Positions 7,508 to 15,148 of a stretch of 39,602 bases of DNA are shown here, in pieces (within the stretch, counting starts at the first letter, position 1; each line of letters starts with the position of its first letter). The translations under genes were made by a program, and so were the position numbers. The notes beneath the pieces are model-generated. The model was not told the DNA's origin and did no database searches. It saw only the letters and a list, made by a program, of their open reading frames with translations. The stretch comes from Flavobacterium sp. GTDB taxonomy: Bacteria; Bacteroidota; Bacteroidia; Flavobacteriales; Flavobacteriaceae. The DNA lies in the NCBI GenBank assembly GCA_023259675.1, contig JALRGT010000030.1, forward strand, positions 1-39,602. The letters are read 5' to 3'.

Positions 7508-8133
7508 TGAAAAACTACTTACTACTTCTTTTTTTATTGGCCACCGGAAGCATTTTTTCCCAAGAAGTATATTTTGCTACAGGAAAGAACTATACAAAAT
7601 ATATTTATAAAGATGCGAATCTTCAAAAAAATCCGAATCTACAGAGTGGAACAGGAAGTTTTTACGAAGTTGGTTTTATGGAACCATTTGTAAATAAAAA
7701 CATTTTTTATTCAGTTGGTCTTTCCTTAAACGATTATAATGCTGTAGGAGGAAATACGGCAAATTCTTATCGTTGGGATACACAGTACCTTGGTCTACAT
7801 GGTGGTTTATTGTATAACTTTTATTCCTATACGACTCAATCAAATAATACTTTTGATTTTTTGGTCAAAACAGGTGTAAATGCTTCGACCATAGTTTATG
7901 GGAAGCAAGAAGTCAACGGTGTCTATTATGATTTAATACATCAAAAAGAGTTTTCTGGAATGGTATTGGAATCGTCCGTTGGGCTAATGGCAAAATACAG
8001 CATTCCTTCCTTTGGTGGTTTAAGTTTGGGTTATAATTTTTGTCAGAGTATCAATGTAAGCAATTCTTCAAAGGAAAAATTATCGTTTAATACCAATCAA
8101 CTAGAATTAGGAATTCATTTCAACATCAATTAA
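7504..8133 (+). CDS. Outer-membrane beta-barrel protein
   Basis: A 209-residue protein with a signal peptide (about 1-19, ending GSIFSQ) followed by alternating aromatic/polar strands such as FYEVGFMEPF, YSVGLSLNDYNA, YLGLHGGLLYNFY, GLSLGYNFCQS and a final LELGIHFNIN typical of a barrel closing strand. It probably forms a small outer-membrane beta barrel; no specific family is recognised. It lies between a T9SS-sorted protein (4-nt overlap) and the large adhesin (7-nt gap), so a PorP/SprF-like role in anchoring the neighbouring surface protein is possible, but this is inference and the length is shorter than typical PorP/SprF (about 300). Confidence 0.7.
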   Translation: MMKNYLLLLFLLATGSIFSQEVYFATGKNYTKYIYKDANLQKNPNLQSGTGSFYEVGFMEPFVNKNIFYSVGLSLNDYNAVGGNTANSYRWDTQYLGLHGGLLYNFYSYTTQSNNTFDFLVKTGVNASTIVYGKQEVNGVYYDLIHQKEFSGMVLESSVGLMAKYSIPSFGGLSLGYNFCQSINVSNSSKEKLSFNTNQLELGIHFNIN

Positions 8134-8140
8134 TTAAGAT

Positions 8141-10561
8141 ATGAAAAAAATATTTTTACTATTTATATTTTTTGTCGCAACACAAGTTTTTGCACAAACG
8201 AATGGAATTAATTATCAAGCCATCATTTTAAATCCCAACGGAGAACAATTGCCTGGGGTGGATAATTCGACTAGTCCTTTAGTAAATAAAAATATCTGTA
8301 TGGTATTTAAGTTTGTGGATGAATTTTCAAATGTTGAATATCAGGAAACTATTCAAACGAAAACCGACGGTTTCGGTATGGTGAATTTGGTAATTGGTTC
8401 AGGTACACAAACTGCAGGGTATTCCGCTTCTTTCAGTGATATTGTTTGGAATAGTTCGAAAAAAAGTTTGATTGTTGGAATTAACACCGAAGGGAGTTGT
8501 TCTTCTTATGTTGAGATAAGCAATCAGGATTTTAGTTATGTTCCATTGGCTTATTCTGCCATAAATGCTGAAAATGTTACAGGTGTGGTGGCTATTGAAA
8601 ATGGAGGGACCAATGCAACTACATTGTTGGGGGCCAGAACGAATTTGCAGATTAATAATGTAGACAATACTAGCGATTTAAACAAACCTATAAGTATTGC
8701 AACACAATCAGCTTTAAATTTAAAAGAAGATATAAGTAACAAAAGTACAGATGTAATTACTGACGCCAATTCAGACACAAAATATCCAAGTGTCAAATCG
8801 GTGAAAATGTATGTTGATGGAAAATTATTGACATCATCGAATGCTTTGGATGCCGAAATCAATAGAGCAACTGCCGCTGAAAATGGAATTGCTTCCAATT
8901 TATTAATGGAGACCAGTAATCGTACTAGTCAAGATATTTCTTTACAATCGAGTATAGATACTGTTCAAGCGGATGTTGATGCAAATGAAACAGCTTCGAA
9001 TACTGCCGATGCCACTTTGCAATCGAATATAGATACTGTTCAATCGGATGTTGATGCAAACGAAACAGCTTCGAATATAGCCGATGCCACTTTGCAAACC
9101 AATATTGATGCAGTTCAAGCTGATGTTGATACGAATGAAACAGCATCGAATACAGCGGACACTACTTTGCAATCGAATATCGATGCAGTTCAAACAGATG
9201 TTGATGCAAACGAAACAGCTTCCAATACAGCGGATGCCACTTTACAGACGAATGTCGATGCGGTTCAAGCAGATGTTGATGCAAATGAAACAGCATCGAA
9301 TACAGCGGACACTACTTTGCAAACCAATATCAATGCAGTCCAATCAGATGTTGACGCAAATGAAACAGCATCGAATACAGCCGATACCACTTTGCAAACC
9401 AATATTGATGCAGTTCAAGCAGATGTTGATGCAAACAAAACAGCATCGAATACAGCCGATGCTACTTTACAATCGAATATCGATGCGGTTCAAGCAGATG
9501 TAGATGCAAATGAAACAGCATCGAATACAGCCGATGCCACTTTGCAAACCAATATCAATGCAGTCCAATCAGATGTTGACGCAAATGAAACAGCTTCGGA
9601 TACTGCCGATGCCACTTTACAATCGAATATAGATACTGTTCAAGCAGATGTTGATGCAAACGAAATTGCAACTGCAACTGCATTGAATTTAAAAGCAAAT
9701 TTGGATTCACCAACTTTCACAGGAACACCAACTGCACCAACAGCAACAGTTGGAACAAATACCGCGCAACTGGCAACCACCGCATTTGTGAGTGAAGCTA
9801 TTGTTACTTATGGAGTGGAGGGTCCACAAGGACCAGCAGGAAATGACGGATTGGACGGAGCAACAGGACCAATGGGACCTCAAGGACCACAAGGACCAGC
9901 AGGATTGGACGGTGCGGATGGATTGGACGGAGCAACAGGACCAATGGGACCTCAAGGACCACAAGGACCAGCAGGATTGGACGGTGCAGATGGATTGGAT
10001 GGAGCAACAGGACCAATGGGACCCCAAGGACCTCAAGGACCAGCAGGTAACGATGGATTAGATGGAGCTACAGGTGCTACAGGAGCAACTGGACCAGCAG
10101 GTACTTATACCGCCGGTACAGGTATTGATATTACAGCTGGGGTAATCAGTTCAACAGGTAGTTCTTCAATGCCAGAATATGCTTATGCTTACATCGGAAA
10201 TTCAAGTACTTTAGGAGCTCAAACGTTGACATCAATGTTTCCAGCAGCAACTTATGTAAATGGAGTTGTAATGAACGGCTCATCCATAACACTACATGCA
10301 AACAAAATGTACGAAGTAACAGTAGCATTTTACATCTACAATGCTACAGGTGGACATACATTCAAAATGAAAGATGCGACGAACAGTGCCTACCTTGGAA
10401 CAGAAATTTATTTCGGACAAGGCGGTTCAGATATTTCTTACAATATGTCAATGACGAACTTTTTGATCAAACCATCTACGGATGTTAATCTAGAACTTGA
10501 GAAAACACAAGGAACAGATGTAAACTTAATCGGTAAAATTGTAGTAAAAGAAATTAAATAA
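8141..10561 (+). CDS. Large surface adhesin: phage-tail-fibre-like, coiled-coil and collagen-like segments
   Basis: An 806-residue protein with a signal peptide (about 1-19). Residues 20-150 resemble the N-terminal domain of flavobacterial fibre proteins ([18 protein letters not shown]). Residues ~155-260 contain tail-fibre-like phrases ([29 protein letters not shown]). Residues ~267-516 are ten 25-residue repeats (consensus [20 protein letters not shown]) predicted to be coiled coil. Residues ~519-545 carry the tail-fibre phrase [20 protein letters not shown]. Residues 561-653 are about 31 Gly-X-Y triplets like collagen. The C-terminal ~140 residues are a beta-rich head resembling C1q/TNF-like trimeric domains. 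The overall picture is a trimeric fibre displayed on the cell. Repeats are nearly identical at DNA level, so the length can change by recombination. It is third in the T9SS-barrel-adhesin operon and is followed by a terminator. Confidence 0.85.
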   Translation: MKKIFLLFIFFVATQVFAQTNGINYQAIILNPNGEQLPGVDNSTSPLVNKNICMVFKFVDEFSNVEYQETIQTKTDGFGMVNLVIGSGTQTAGYSASFSDIVWNSSKKSLIVGINTEGSCSSYVEISNQDFSYVPLAYSAINAENVTGVVAIENGGTNATTLLGARTNLQINNVDNTSDLNKPISIATQSALNLKEDISNKSTDVITDANSDTKYPSVKSVKMYVDGKLLTSSNALDAEINRATAAENGIASNLLMETSNRTSQDISLQSSIDTVQADVDANETASNTADATLQSNIDTVQSDVDANETASNIADATLQTNIDAVQADVDTNETASNTADTTLQSNIDAVQTDVDANETASNTADATLQTNVDAVQADVDANETASNTADTTLQTNINAVQSDVDANETASNTADTTLQTNIDAVQADVDANKTASNTADATLQSNIDAVQADVDANETASNTADATLQTNINAVQSDVDANETASDTADATLQSNIDTVQADVDANEIATATALNLKANLDSPTFTGTPTAPTATVGTNTAQLATTAFVSEAIVTYGVEGPQGPAGNDGLDGATGPMGPQGPQGPAGLDGADGLDGATGPMGPQGPQGPAGLDGADGLDGATGPMGPQGPQGPAGNDGLDGATGATGATGPAGTYTAGTGIDITAGVISSTGSSSMPEYAYAYIGNSSTLGAQTLTSMFPAATYVNGVVMNGSSITLHANKMYEVTVAFYIYNATGGHTFKMKDATNSAYLGTEIYFGQGGSDISYNMSMTNFLIKPSTDVNLELEKTQGTDVNLIGKIVVKEIK
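8939..9688 (+). repeat. Ten tandem 75-bp coding repeats in the adhesin
   Basis: Ten consecutive 75-bp units, each coding 25 residues ([30 protein letters not shown]). The tenth diverges after DVDANEI. The frame is kept exactly, and individual units recur almost unchanged, as expected for expansion by unequal recombination. Confidence 0.95.
9821..10099 (+). repeat. Collagen-like Gly-X-Y coding repeat
   Basis: About 31 uninterrupted G-X-Y triplets ([39 protein letters not shown]), with three large near-identical blocks at DNA level. Collagen-like repeats in bacteria form triple-helical stalks, so this marks a trimeric fibre. Confidence 0.95.
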
Positions 10562-10611
10562 TTAGTATGGTTGATCTAATTATCAATCTTGCCAAAAAAC
10601 ATAACATAATT

Positions 10612-10644
10612 AAAGTGAGGTCCAATACAATAGACCTCACTTTT
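10612..10644 (+). terminator. Terminator after the adhesin gene
   Basis: Inverted repeat AAAGTGAGGTC / GACCTCACTTT (11 bp) with loop CAATACAATA and a short T tract, 50 bp after the adhesin stop. Confidence 0.85.
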
Positions 10645-10881
10645 ATATAATATTTTTCTTTTAACAATCTCTATTAAATCGCTTTCCCTTCTAAAATGAA
10701 TCATTGGGTAAGTGGTGTATCTTTTCCTGAAAACAAAATTTTCAGATATGCAATCTTTAAATATTGAAAACCAAATATTTGCTCACGTAACTTAAAACTC
10801 TAAGCACTAAAAAAAAAATGATCTATATAGGCTTTGTGTTACTTGTTATTTCGGGATCGTTTTGTATATAAGTGATTTAAG
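10645..10881. other. Non-coding spacer at the right edge of the inserted block
   Basis: About 240 bp of AT-rich sequence between the adhesin terminator and the second ccsBA 3' copy. It holds no convincing ORF. Just before the repeat, the segment AGTGATTTAAG weakly matches ccsBA's AGCGATTACC, so some decayed homology may extend left of the clear repeat; otherwise I see nothing. Confidence 0.4.
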
Positions 10882-10975
10882 TATCCAAAATAAAGAAAGT
10901 ACTATAAGAAGTAATTATTCTTATAGACACAAAAAAGGTTCAACTGCAAAGTTGAACCTTTTTTTGTTTTCATCA
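10882..10975 (+). pseudogene. Second copy of the ccsBA 3' end plus terminator (direct repeat copy 2)
   Basis: A 94-bp near-copy of 5500-5592: the last ccsBA codons (YPK-x-RKYYKK, with TAC changed to a TAA stop), the final stop, the spacer and the hairpin terminator, ending at TTTTCATCA. Differences are four substitutions and one T insertion. It is not expressed as protein. Its presence next to the convergent anti-sigma gene suggests that this was once the junction ccsBA-terminator-anti-sigma, and that the 5.3 kb between the copies was inserted. Confidence 0.9.
10933..10965. terminator. Duplicate bidirectional terminator, now serving the anti-sigma gene
   Basis: Same stem-loop as after ccsBA (GGTTCAACT GCAA AGTTGAACC flanked by A and T tracts). 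On the minus strand it lies about 20 nt past the anti-sigma stop codon. Confidence 0.85.
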
Positions 10976-10985
10976 GAAAGAAGAA

Positions 10986-11771
10986 TTACACTTTTCCTAA
11001 CGTATACAATTGTTCCATGGTTGGTGTCAGACTTCCTCCGGCTGGTTCGAGCGTGATTCCAAAAGCTTCGGCTTCTTCGGCATTGTTAACGGCAAATAAT
11101 TTTTGGTCATTTTTGTCAAAGTTATCCAATAATCCAATGCTGGTAGGCGTAAGCGGACTCAGTTTTAAAGCCCAAACTTGGTACACCATTCCTTTTGGAG
11201 GTTCCGGTAATCCGGATGCATCTACATAAACACTTTTACTTTCTTTATTCCAATATACTTTTGCAAAAGATTCCGGAGCAACGGTTTGTCCTCCTAATGC
11301 CACAACCGTATTATTAGTATCCCTAATCACTGCCAAACTGGTTTCAGCTGCACTGTTTTTTAATTGTAAAACATTCAAATCTTGCTCTAATTTTGTTTTC
11401 TCAGTTGCAATAGTAACCACTTGATTAGATGTTTCTGTCAACAAATTGTATTGGTATCCAACACCAATTAGCAATAAAATGGCAGCTGCCCATCCCATGT
11501 ACTTCGGCCAATTACTTCTTGGCTCCATGGCGATTACCGGAGTGTGTTTCAGTTCCAGTTTTTCTTTAATTTTTTCATAATTGGCTACTGAATGAAACGG
11601 AGAAAAACTAGAAGATAAGGCTACAATTGCCTTTTCTATTGCTATTATTTCAGCGTCAATTTCGGGGTACTTTTTTGCCATAGTAGCTACTTCTTCGTTT
11701 TCGGTCTCACTGAGTAAGCCATAAACGTAAAGCTCTAAAATTCCTGATGCTATATATTCTTTCGCTTCCAT
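10986..11771 (-). CDS. Anti-sigma factor, RskA-type
   Basis: A 261-residue single-pass membrane protein. The N-terminal ~90 residues are a cytoplasmic anti-sigma domain (MEAKEYIASGILELYVYGLL), a membrane helix spans about residues 93-110 (MGWAAAILLLIGVGYQY), a short coiled coil follows, and the C-terminal domain carries RskA hallmarks (SGLPEPPKGMVYQVWAL near 192-208 and FGITLEPAGGSLTPTMEQLY near 238-257). It should hold the ECF sigma factor encoded just upstream inactive until released, probably by regulated proteolysis. Its start codon overlaps the sigma gene's stop by 1 nt (TAATG), so the two are translationally coupled. The duplicate ccsBA terminator lies just past its stop. Confidence 0.92.
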   Translation of the reverse strand: MEAKEYIASGILELYVYGLLSETENEEVATMAKKYPEIDAEIIAIEKAIVALSSSFSPFHSVANYEKIKEKLELKHTPVIAMEPRSNWPKYMGWAAAILLLIGVGYQYNLLTETSNQVVTIATEKTKLEQDLNVLQLKNSAAETSLAVIRDTNNTVVALGGQTVAPESFAKVYWNKESKSVYVDASGLPEPPKGMVYQVWALKLSPLTPTSIGLLDNFDKNDQKLFAVNNAEEAEAFGITLEPAGGSLTPTMEQLYTLGKV

Positions 11772-12301
11772 TATACTTTCAAATAATTTCTTAGATCATT
11801 AATACAATTTCGATTGTGAGTCTTAACCGTTCCTAAAGGGATTTCCAACTCCTCGGCCGTTTCTTGTTGGGTATATCCTTTAAAAAATAACAAATCAATG
11901 ATTTGGATACATTTTGGTTTGAGTCTTTTTACAAATTCTTGTATTCCTATTGTATCTACTTTATTGATGAGTCTCGAACTGTCCTCTAATAGATGTACGA
12001 AATTATCGGAAGAAAGGTTTTGTTGACTGTTGTTAAAGTTTTTAGAACGCAATTTATCAATGGAGCTGTTTCGGGCAATATTCAAAATCCAAGTATAGAA
12101 ACGTCCTTTGCTTTCATGGTACGAATCGATGTTTTTCCAAATTTTAACAAAAACTTCCTGAAGTACATCTTCTGCTTCTTCTCTGTTTTTAACCAAAACA
12201 TTGATAACCGAAAAAAGGCTTTTGGAATACATATCATAAAGATGCGTAAAGGCCTTCTCATCTTTCTTATAAATTAATACGAGCAATTCTTCTTGGGTCA
12301 T
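11771..12301 (-). CDS. ECF-type RNA polymerase sigma factor
   Basis: A 176-residue sigma-70 family protein. Region 2 is recognisable from FTHLYDMYSKSLFSVI through EAEDVLQEVFVKIWKN (residues ~18-54) and YTWILNIARNSSIDKLR. Region 4 is the C-terminal HTH (CIQIIDLLFFKGYTQQETAE followed by IPLGTVKTH, residues ~130-165). It lacks regions 1 and 3, as ECF sigmas do. It pairs with the RskA-type anti-sigma gene. It is divergent from the DUF4331-TPR-TonB gene set, which is the likely regulon (inference from position). I recall the same gene order in other Bacteroidota. Confidence 0.93.
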   Translation of the reverse strand: MTQEELLVLIYKKDEKAFTHLYDMYSKSLFSVINVLVKNREEAEDVLQEVFVKIWKNIDSYHESKGRFYTWILNIARNSSIDKLRSKNFNNSQQNLSSDNFVHLLEDSSRLINKVDTIGIQEFVKRLKPKCIQIIDLLFFKGYTQQETAEELEIPLGTVKTHNRNCINDLRNYLKV

Positions 12302-12321
12302 ATCCTATAAATTTTCTATTA

Positions 12322-12329
12322 CAAACATA
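12322..12329 (-). promoter_or_regulatory. Candidate minus-7 box (TATGTTTG) of the sigma/anti-sigma operon
   Basis: Matches TAnnTTTG on the minus strand, 21 nt before the sigma start. A TTTG lies upstream at only 14-nt spacing, shorter than consensus. Confidence 0.4.
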
Positions 12330-12520
12330 TACATTCTTATTTACAAATAGTGAATTTTATGGAGGTCTACTGAAAAAAATAAAATAAATCTAATTTATTT
12401 AAATTTTAAGTCATTTAAAATCAGTGTTTTAAAAAATACTTTCGTTTTTATTTCATTTTTTTAAAACCAAATCGAATCCAATCCCGTAAATGCTTTTATA
12501 ACCTTTTAAATAATTACAAA

Positions 12521-13171
12521 ATGAAAAAAACAAAAATGATCTTAGGCCTATCGATGATGGCGATTACAGGCTTAGTGTTAGTAGCGGCAGATCACATCGA
12601 TGCGCCATCAGTAACAGGTAATGCAGCAGATATTACAGATTTCTATGCCTTTCAAGGGCAAGAAACCAATAATATGGTATTTGCGGTAAACACGCAAGGA
12701 TTGTTGAGTCCAGCAGCAACTGCGGAAGCCAGTTTCAGTGAAAATATGTTGATTGAAATCAATATTGACAATACAGGCGATAATGTAGAAGACTTGGTTA
12801 TCCAAGCAATTAAAAAAGGAGATAAGATGTATTTCTATGGTCCTTATGCTCCAATGATGACAGGTAAGTCAAGTAAAATTGTAAAATCGGAAGCTTCAGG
12901 AAGTGTTGCAATTTCAAAATATGGTATGACTCCTGTAATTGCCGTTCAAAACGGAATGAAGTTTTTTGCAGGACCAAGAGATGATCCTTTCTTTTTTGAT
13001 TTAGGACAATATTCTGCCATCCTTGGAGGAACAGCACCAGGATTCAATAATCCAGGAACAGACACATTTGCAGGGACAAACGTACTTTCGGTTGTGGTAG
13101 AAGTGCCAAAAGCTATGTTAGGTACGGCAAATGCTATTAATGTTTGGGCAGAAACTAAGAAAAAACAATAA
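12521..13171 (+). CDS. DUF4331 family exported protein (N-terminal-half type)
   Basis: A 216-residue protein with a signal peptide (about 1-22) followed at once by the family signature ADHIDAPSVTGNAADITDFY. In longer DUF4331 proteins this opening is followed by several hundred residues. Here the protein ends at VWAETKKKQ after one domain and the next gene carries sequence typical of the family's C-terminal half, so the function appears split over two neighbouring genes. The role of the family is unknown; it is predicted periplasmic or outer-membrane associated. It is first in a plus-strand set divergent from the ECF sigma factor. A TACTTTCG sequence at 12437-12444, one mismatch from TAnnTTTG, is a possible promoter element. 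Confidence 0.8.
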   Translation: MKKTKMILGLSMMAITGLVLVAADHIDAPSVTGNAADITDFYAFQGQETNNMVFAVNTQGLLSPAATAEASFSENMLIEINIDNTGDNVEDLVIQAIKKGDKMYFYGPYAPMMTGKSSKIVKSEASGSVAISKYGMTPVIAVQNGMKFFAGPRDDPFFFDLGQYSAILGGTAPGFNNPGTDTFAGTNVLSVVVEVPKAMLGTANAINVWAETKKKQ

Positions 13172-13198
13172 AAACTAAAATCTTAAAAAACAAAAATT

Positions 13199-13750
13199 AT
13201 GAAAACACATACATTTAAATTCATAGCAGTAGCACTAGTTTGTTCAGTAGCCCTAGTAAGCTGTAATAATGACGACGATGATGATAACACTATGACAAGT
13301 ATAGATTATTCGGCCACGTATATGCAACAGGATCAAATGGCCAGACCTGCAATAAATACGGTATTTGTAGCTTCTGGACAAACAAAAGACGATTTCAATG
13401 GTACTATTCCTTCAGAAATGGGAGCCAAGTATCAATCGGTTTTTCAAGCTAGATTACTGGCTTTAAATTCAGGGTATACCACAAACGCGTTAGGACAAAC
13501 CGCTGCTCAATTAACGGGGCTTCTGGCAACTGATGTTTTGGGTGTGTCAACTACAGGAAAAACAACCTTTTTTGATGGAACCAATATATTAACCGGTAGA
13601 GCATTGGCTGATGATGTGATCGATGTCGAATTACTATTGATTTTTGGTGGTCCTGCAGGAACTTCTAATCCCGGTCTTACTTCGGATCATGTAGATGCAA
13701 ATGATAAAGCATTTATGAGCTCTTTCCCTTATTTGGCAACAGCCTGGTAA
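13199..13750 (+). CDS. DUF4331 family lipoprotein (C-terminal-half type)
   Basis: A 183-residue protein with a lipoprotein signal peptide whose lipobox is LVSC (Cys at residue 22), followed by an acidic linker (NNDDDDDN). The mature part holds QMARPAINTVFVASGQTK near residue 46 and LTGRALADDVIDVELLLIF near 132-150, then LTSDHV and a closing FPYLATAW, all typical of the C-terminal half of DUF4331 proteins. It follows the first DUF4331 gene by 27 bp and probably shares its mRNA. It would be anchored in a membrane by its lipid while its partner is soluble or exported. Together the two may reconstitute one functional unit (inference). Confidence 0.8.
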   Translation: MKTHTFKFIAVALVCSVALVSCNNDDDDDNTMTSIDYSATYMQQDQMARPAINTVFVASGQTKDDFNGTIPSEMGAKYQSVFQARLLALNSGYTTNALGQTAAQLTGLLATDVLGVSTTGKTTFFDGTNILTGRALADDVIDVELLLIFGGPAGTSNPGLTSDHVDANDKAFMSSFPYLATAW

Positions 13751-13764
13751 GTATTTTTTCAAAA

Positions 13765-13804
13765 AACAGAGTACTGGACTATAAGCACTGTACTCTGTTT
13801 TTTT
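13765..13804 (+). terminator. Terminator or attenuator between the DUF4331 and TPR genes
   Basis: Stem AACAGAGTAC / GTACTCTGTT with a ~20-nt loop, followed by seven T. It separates the two DUF4331 genes from the TPR-TonB pair, so downstream expression may be reduced or have its own promoter. Confidence 0.75.
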
Positions 13805-13845
13805 AATCAACCCATTATTCCCAAAAACTCAAACAAAAACAGATT

Positions 13846-15141
13846 ATGAAACGGAATAAAATGATCCTATTACTGGTTATGATTGCCCTTGCAATCGTCT
13901 CTTGTAATGAAAAACCCAATCAAATTACTGATACAAACGATTATAATCAATACCTAAGTGTGCAAGGAAATGAATCTATGGATTTTGCCTATAAAGAAAT
14001 TGATTTCTGGCAAAAGAAATATGATGCCGCGCCCAATCAAAAAAGTTATTTGGGAATTATTGCCTCCAAATATGCGACTCTTTTTGAATATTCCGGGGAT
14101 ATCGACAACTTATATAAAACGGAAAATTTATTGACCCAATTGAATGAGTCCAATAACTATTCTAAAGTCTCCAACTTACGTTCCCTTGGAAGAAATTACA
14201 TTGCACAGCATCGTTTTAAAGAAGCTCTGGCTTTAGCCAATAAAGCACTTACCATTGGTGAAGGCCGAAAAGAAACCCAAAAATTACTTTTCGACGTTCA
14301 GATGGAATTGGGAAATTATCCTGAAGCTTTGCTTAATCTGAATGCCATCAAAGACATGAATGATTATGATTATTTGATTCGATTGGCAAAATGGAATGAC
14401 CACAAAGGCGATTTGAATACCGCTATCACTTTTATGGAAAAGGCGAGAACTATTGCCGAGAAAGAAGATAATAAAGTACTTAAAATATGGTCTTATTCTA
14501 ATTTGGGAGATTTTTATGGTCATGCTGGTAGAATCCAGGAATCGTATGACAGTTATCTAAAAACATTAGAATTAGATCCTAATTATTCCTATGCCTTAAA
14601 AGGAATTGCTTGGATTGTTTTCTCCCACGAAAGAAATACGCAAGAGGCCAAAAGAATTATAGAGGCCATTGAAGTAACTCACAATACACCTGATTTTTAT
14701 TTGTTGAAAGCGCAAATTGCCCAATATGAGGGGAATGAAAAAGAGTTTTTAGAAAATAAAAATGCCTATTTATCGATGTTGAAAAGCCATGATTATGGCG
14801 CTATGTACAATAAATACAATGCTTTACTTTTTGCGGATGAAAAAGCGACTGCAGCTCAAGCGCTTGAAATTGCCAAAGTTGAAGTCGATCACAGACCAAC
14901 TCCAGATTCTTATGATTTGTTGGCTTGGGCCTATTTGAATGTGGGCGAAAAAGCAAAAGCTTTGGCCATTGCCCAAAAACACGTAGTGGGTAAAACATTT
15001 GAGCCTAAGGTTCAATATCATTTGGCCATGATTTATAAATCAAATAATGAGGTTCAAAAAGTTGAAACCATTAAAGAAGAATTACTGGGAAGCCTCTATG
15101 AATTAGGACCCAATTTAGAATCAAAAGTGAATCAATTATAA
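13846..15141 (+). CDS. Tetratricopeptide-repeat lipoprotein
   Basis: A 431-residue protein with a lipoprotein signal (lipobox AIVSC, Cys at residue 20) and several TPR units, for example RNYIAQHRFKEALALANKAL near residue 112, a following unit with LGNYPEALLNLNAIK, SNLGDFYGHAGRIQESYDSY near 219-238, and LLAWAYLNVGEKAKALAIAQ near 369-388. TPR arrays mediate protein-protein contact; no catalytic domain is seen. It ends 7 bp before the TonB-dependent receptor gene, so the two are co-translated and may form a complex at the outer membrane. Homologous loci (sigma, anti-sigma, DUF4331, TPR, TonB receptor) are known to me from other Bacteroidota without an assigned substrate. Confidence 0.85.
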   Translation: MKRNKMILLLVMIALAIVSCNEKPNQITDTNDYNQYLSVQGNESMDFAYKEIDFWQKKYDAAPNQKSYLGIIASKYATLFEYSGDIDNLYKTENLLTQLNESNNYSKVSNLRSLGRNYIAQHRFKEALALANKALTIGEGRKETQKLLFDVQMELGNYPEALLNLNAIKDMNDYDYLIRLAKWNDHKGDLNTAITFMEKARTIAEKEDNKVLKIWSYSNLGDFYGHAGRIQESYDSYLKTLELDPNYSYALKGIAWIVFSHERNTQEAKRIIEAIEVTHNTPDFYLLKAQIAQYEGNEKEFLENKNAYLSMLKSHDYGAMYNKYNALLFADEKATAAQALEIAKVEVDHRPTPDSYDLLAWAYLNVGEKAKALAIAQKHVVGKTFEPKVQYHLAMIYKSNNEVQKVETIKEELLGSLYELGPNLESKVNQL

Positions 15142-15148
15142 CAGTCAT

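Noticed and set aside
8551..10328. Several long antisense or frame-shifted ORFs inside the adhesin gene
   Set aside because: They are low-complexity shadows of the 75-bp and Gly-X-Y repeats, where stop codons are absent in several frames.
8141..10561. Diversity-generating retroelement target, given the nearby Avd-like four-helix-bundle gene
   Set aside because: No reverse transcriptase or template repeat was seen, and the bundle gene is 7 kb away in an unrelated context.
5500..10975. Composite transposon or prophage
   Set aside because: No transposase, integrase or phage structural genes; the tail-fibre-like phrases lie in one exported adhesin with a signal peptide, and the flanking repeats are host gene ends.
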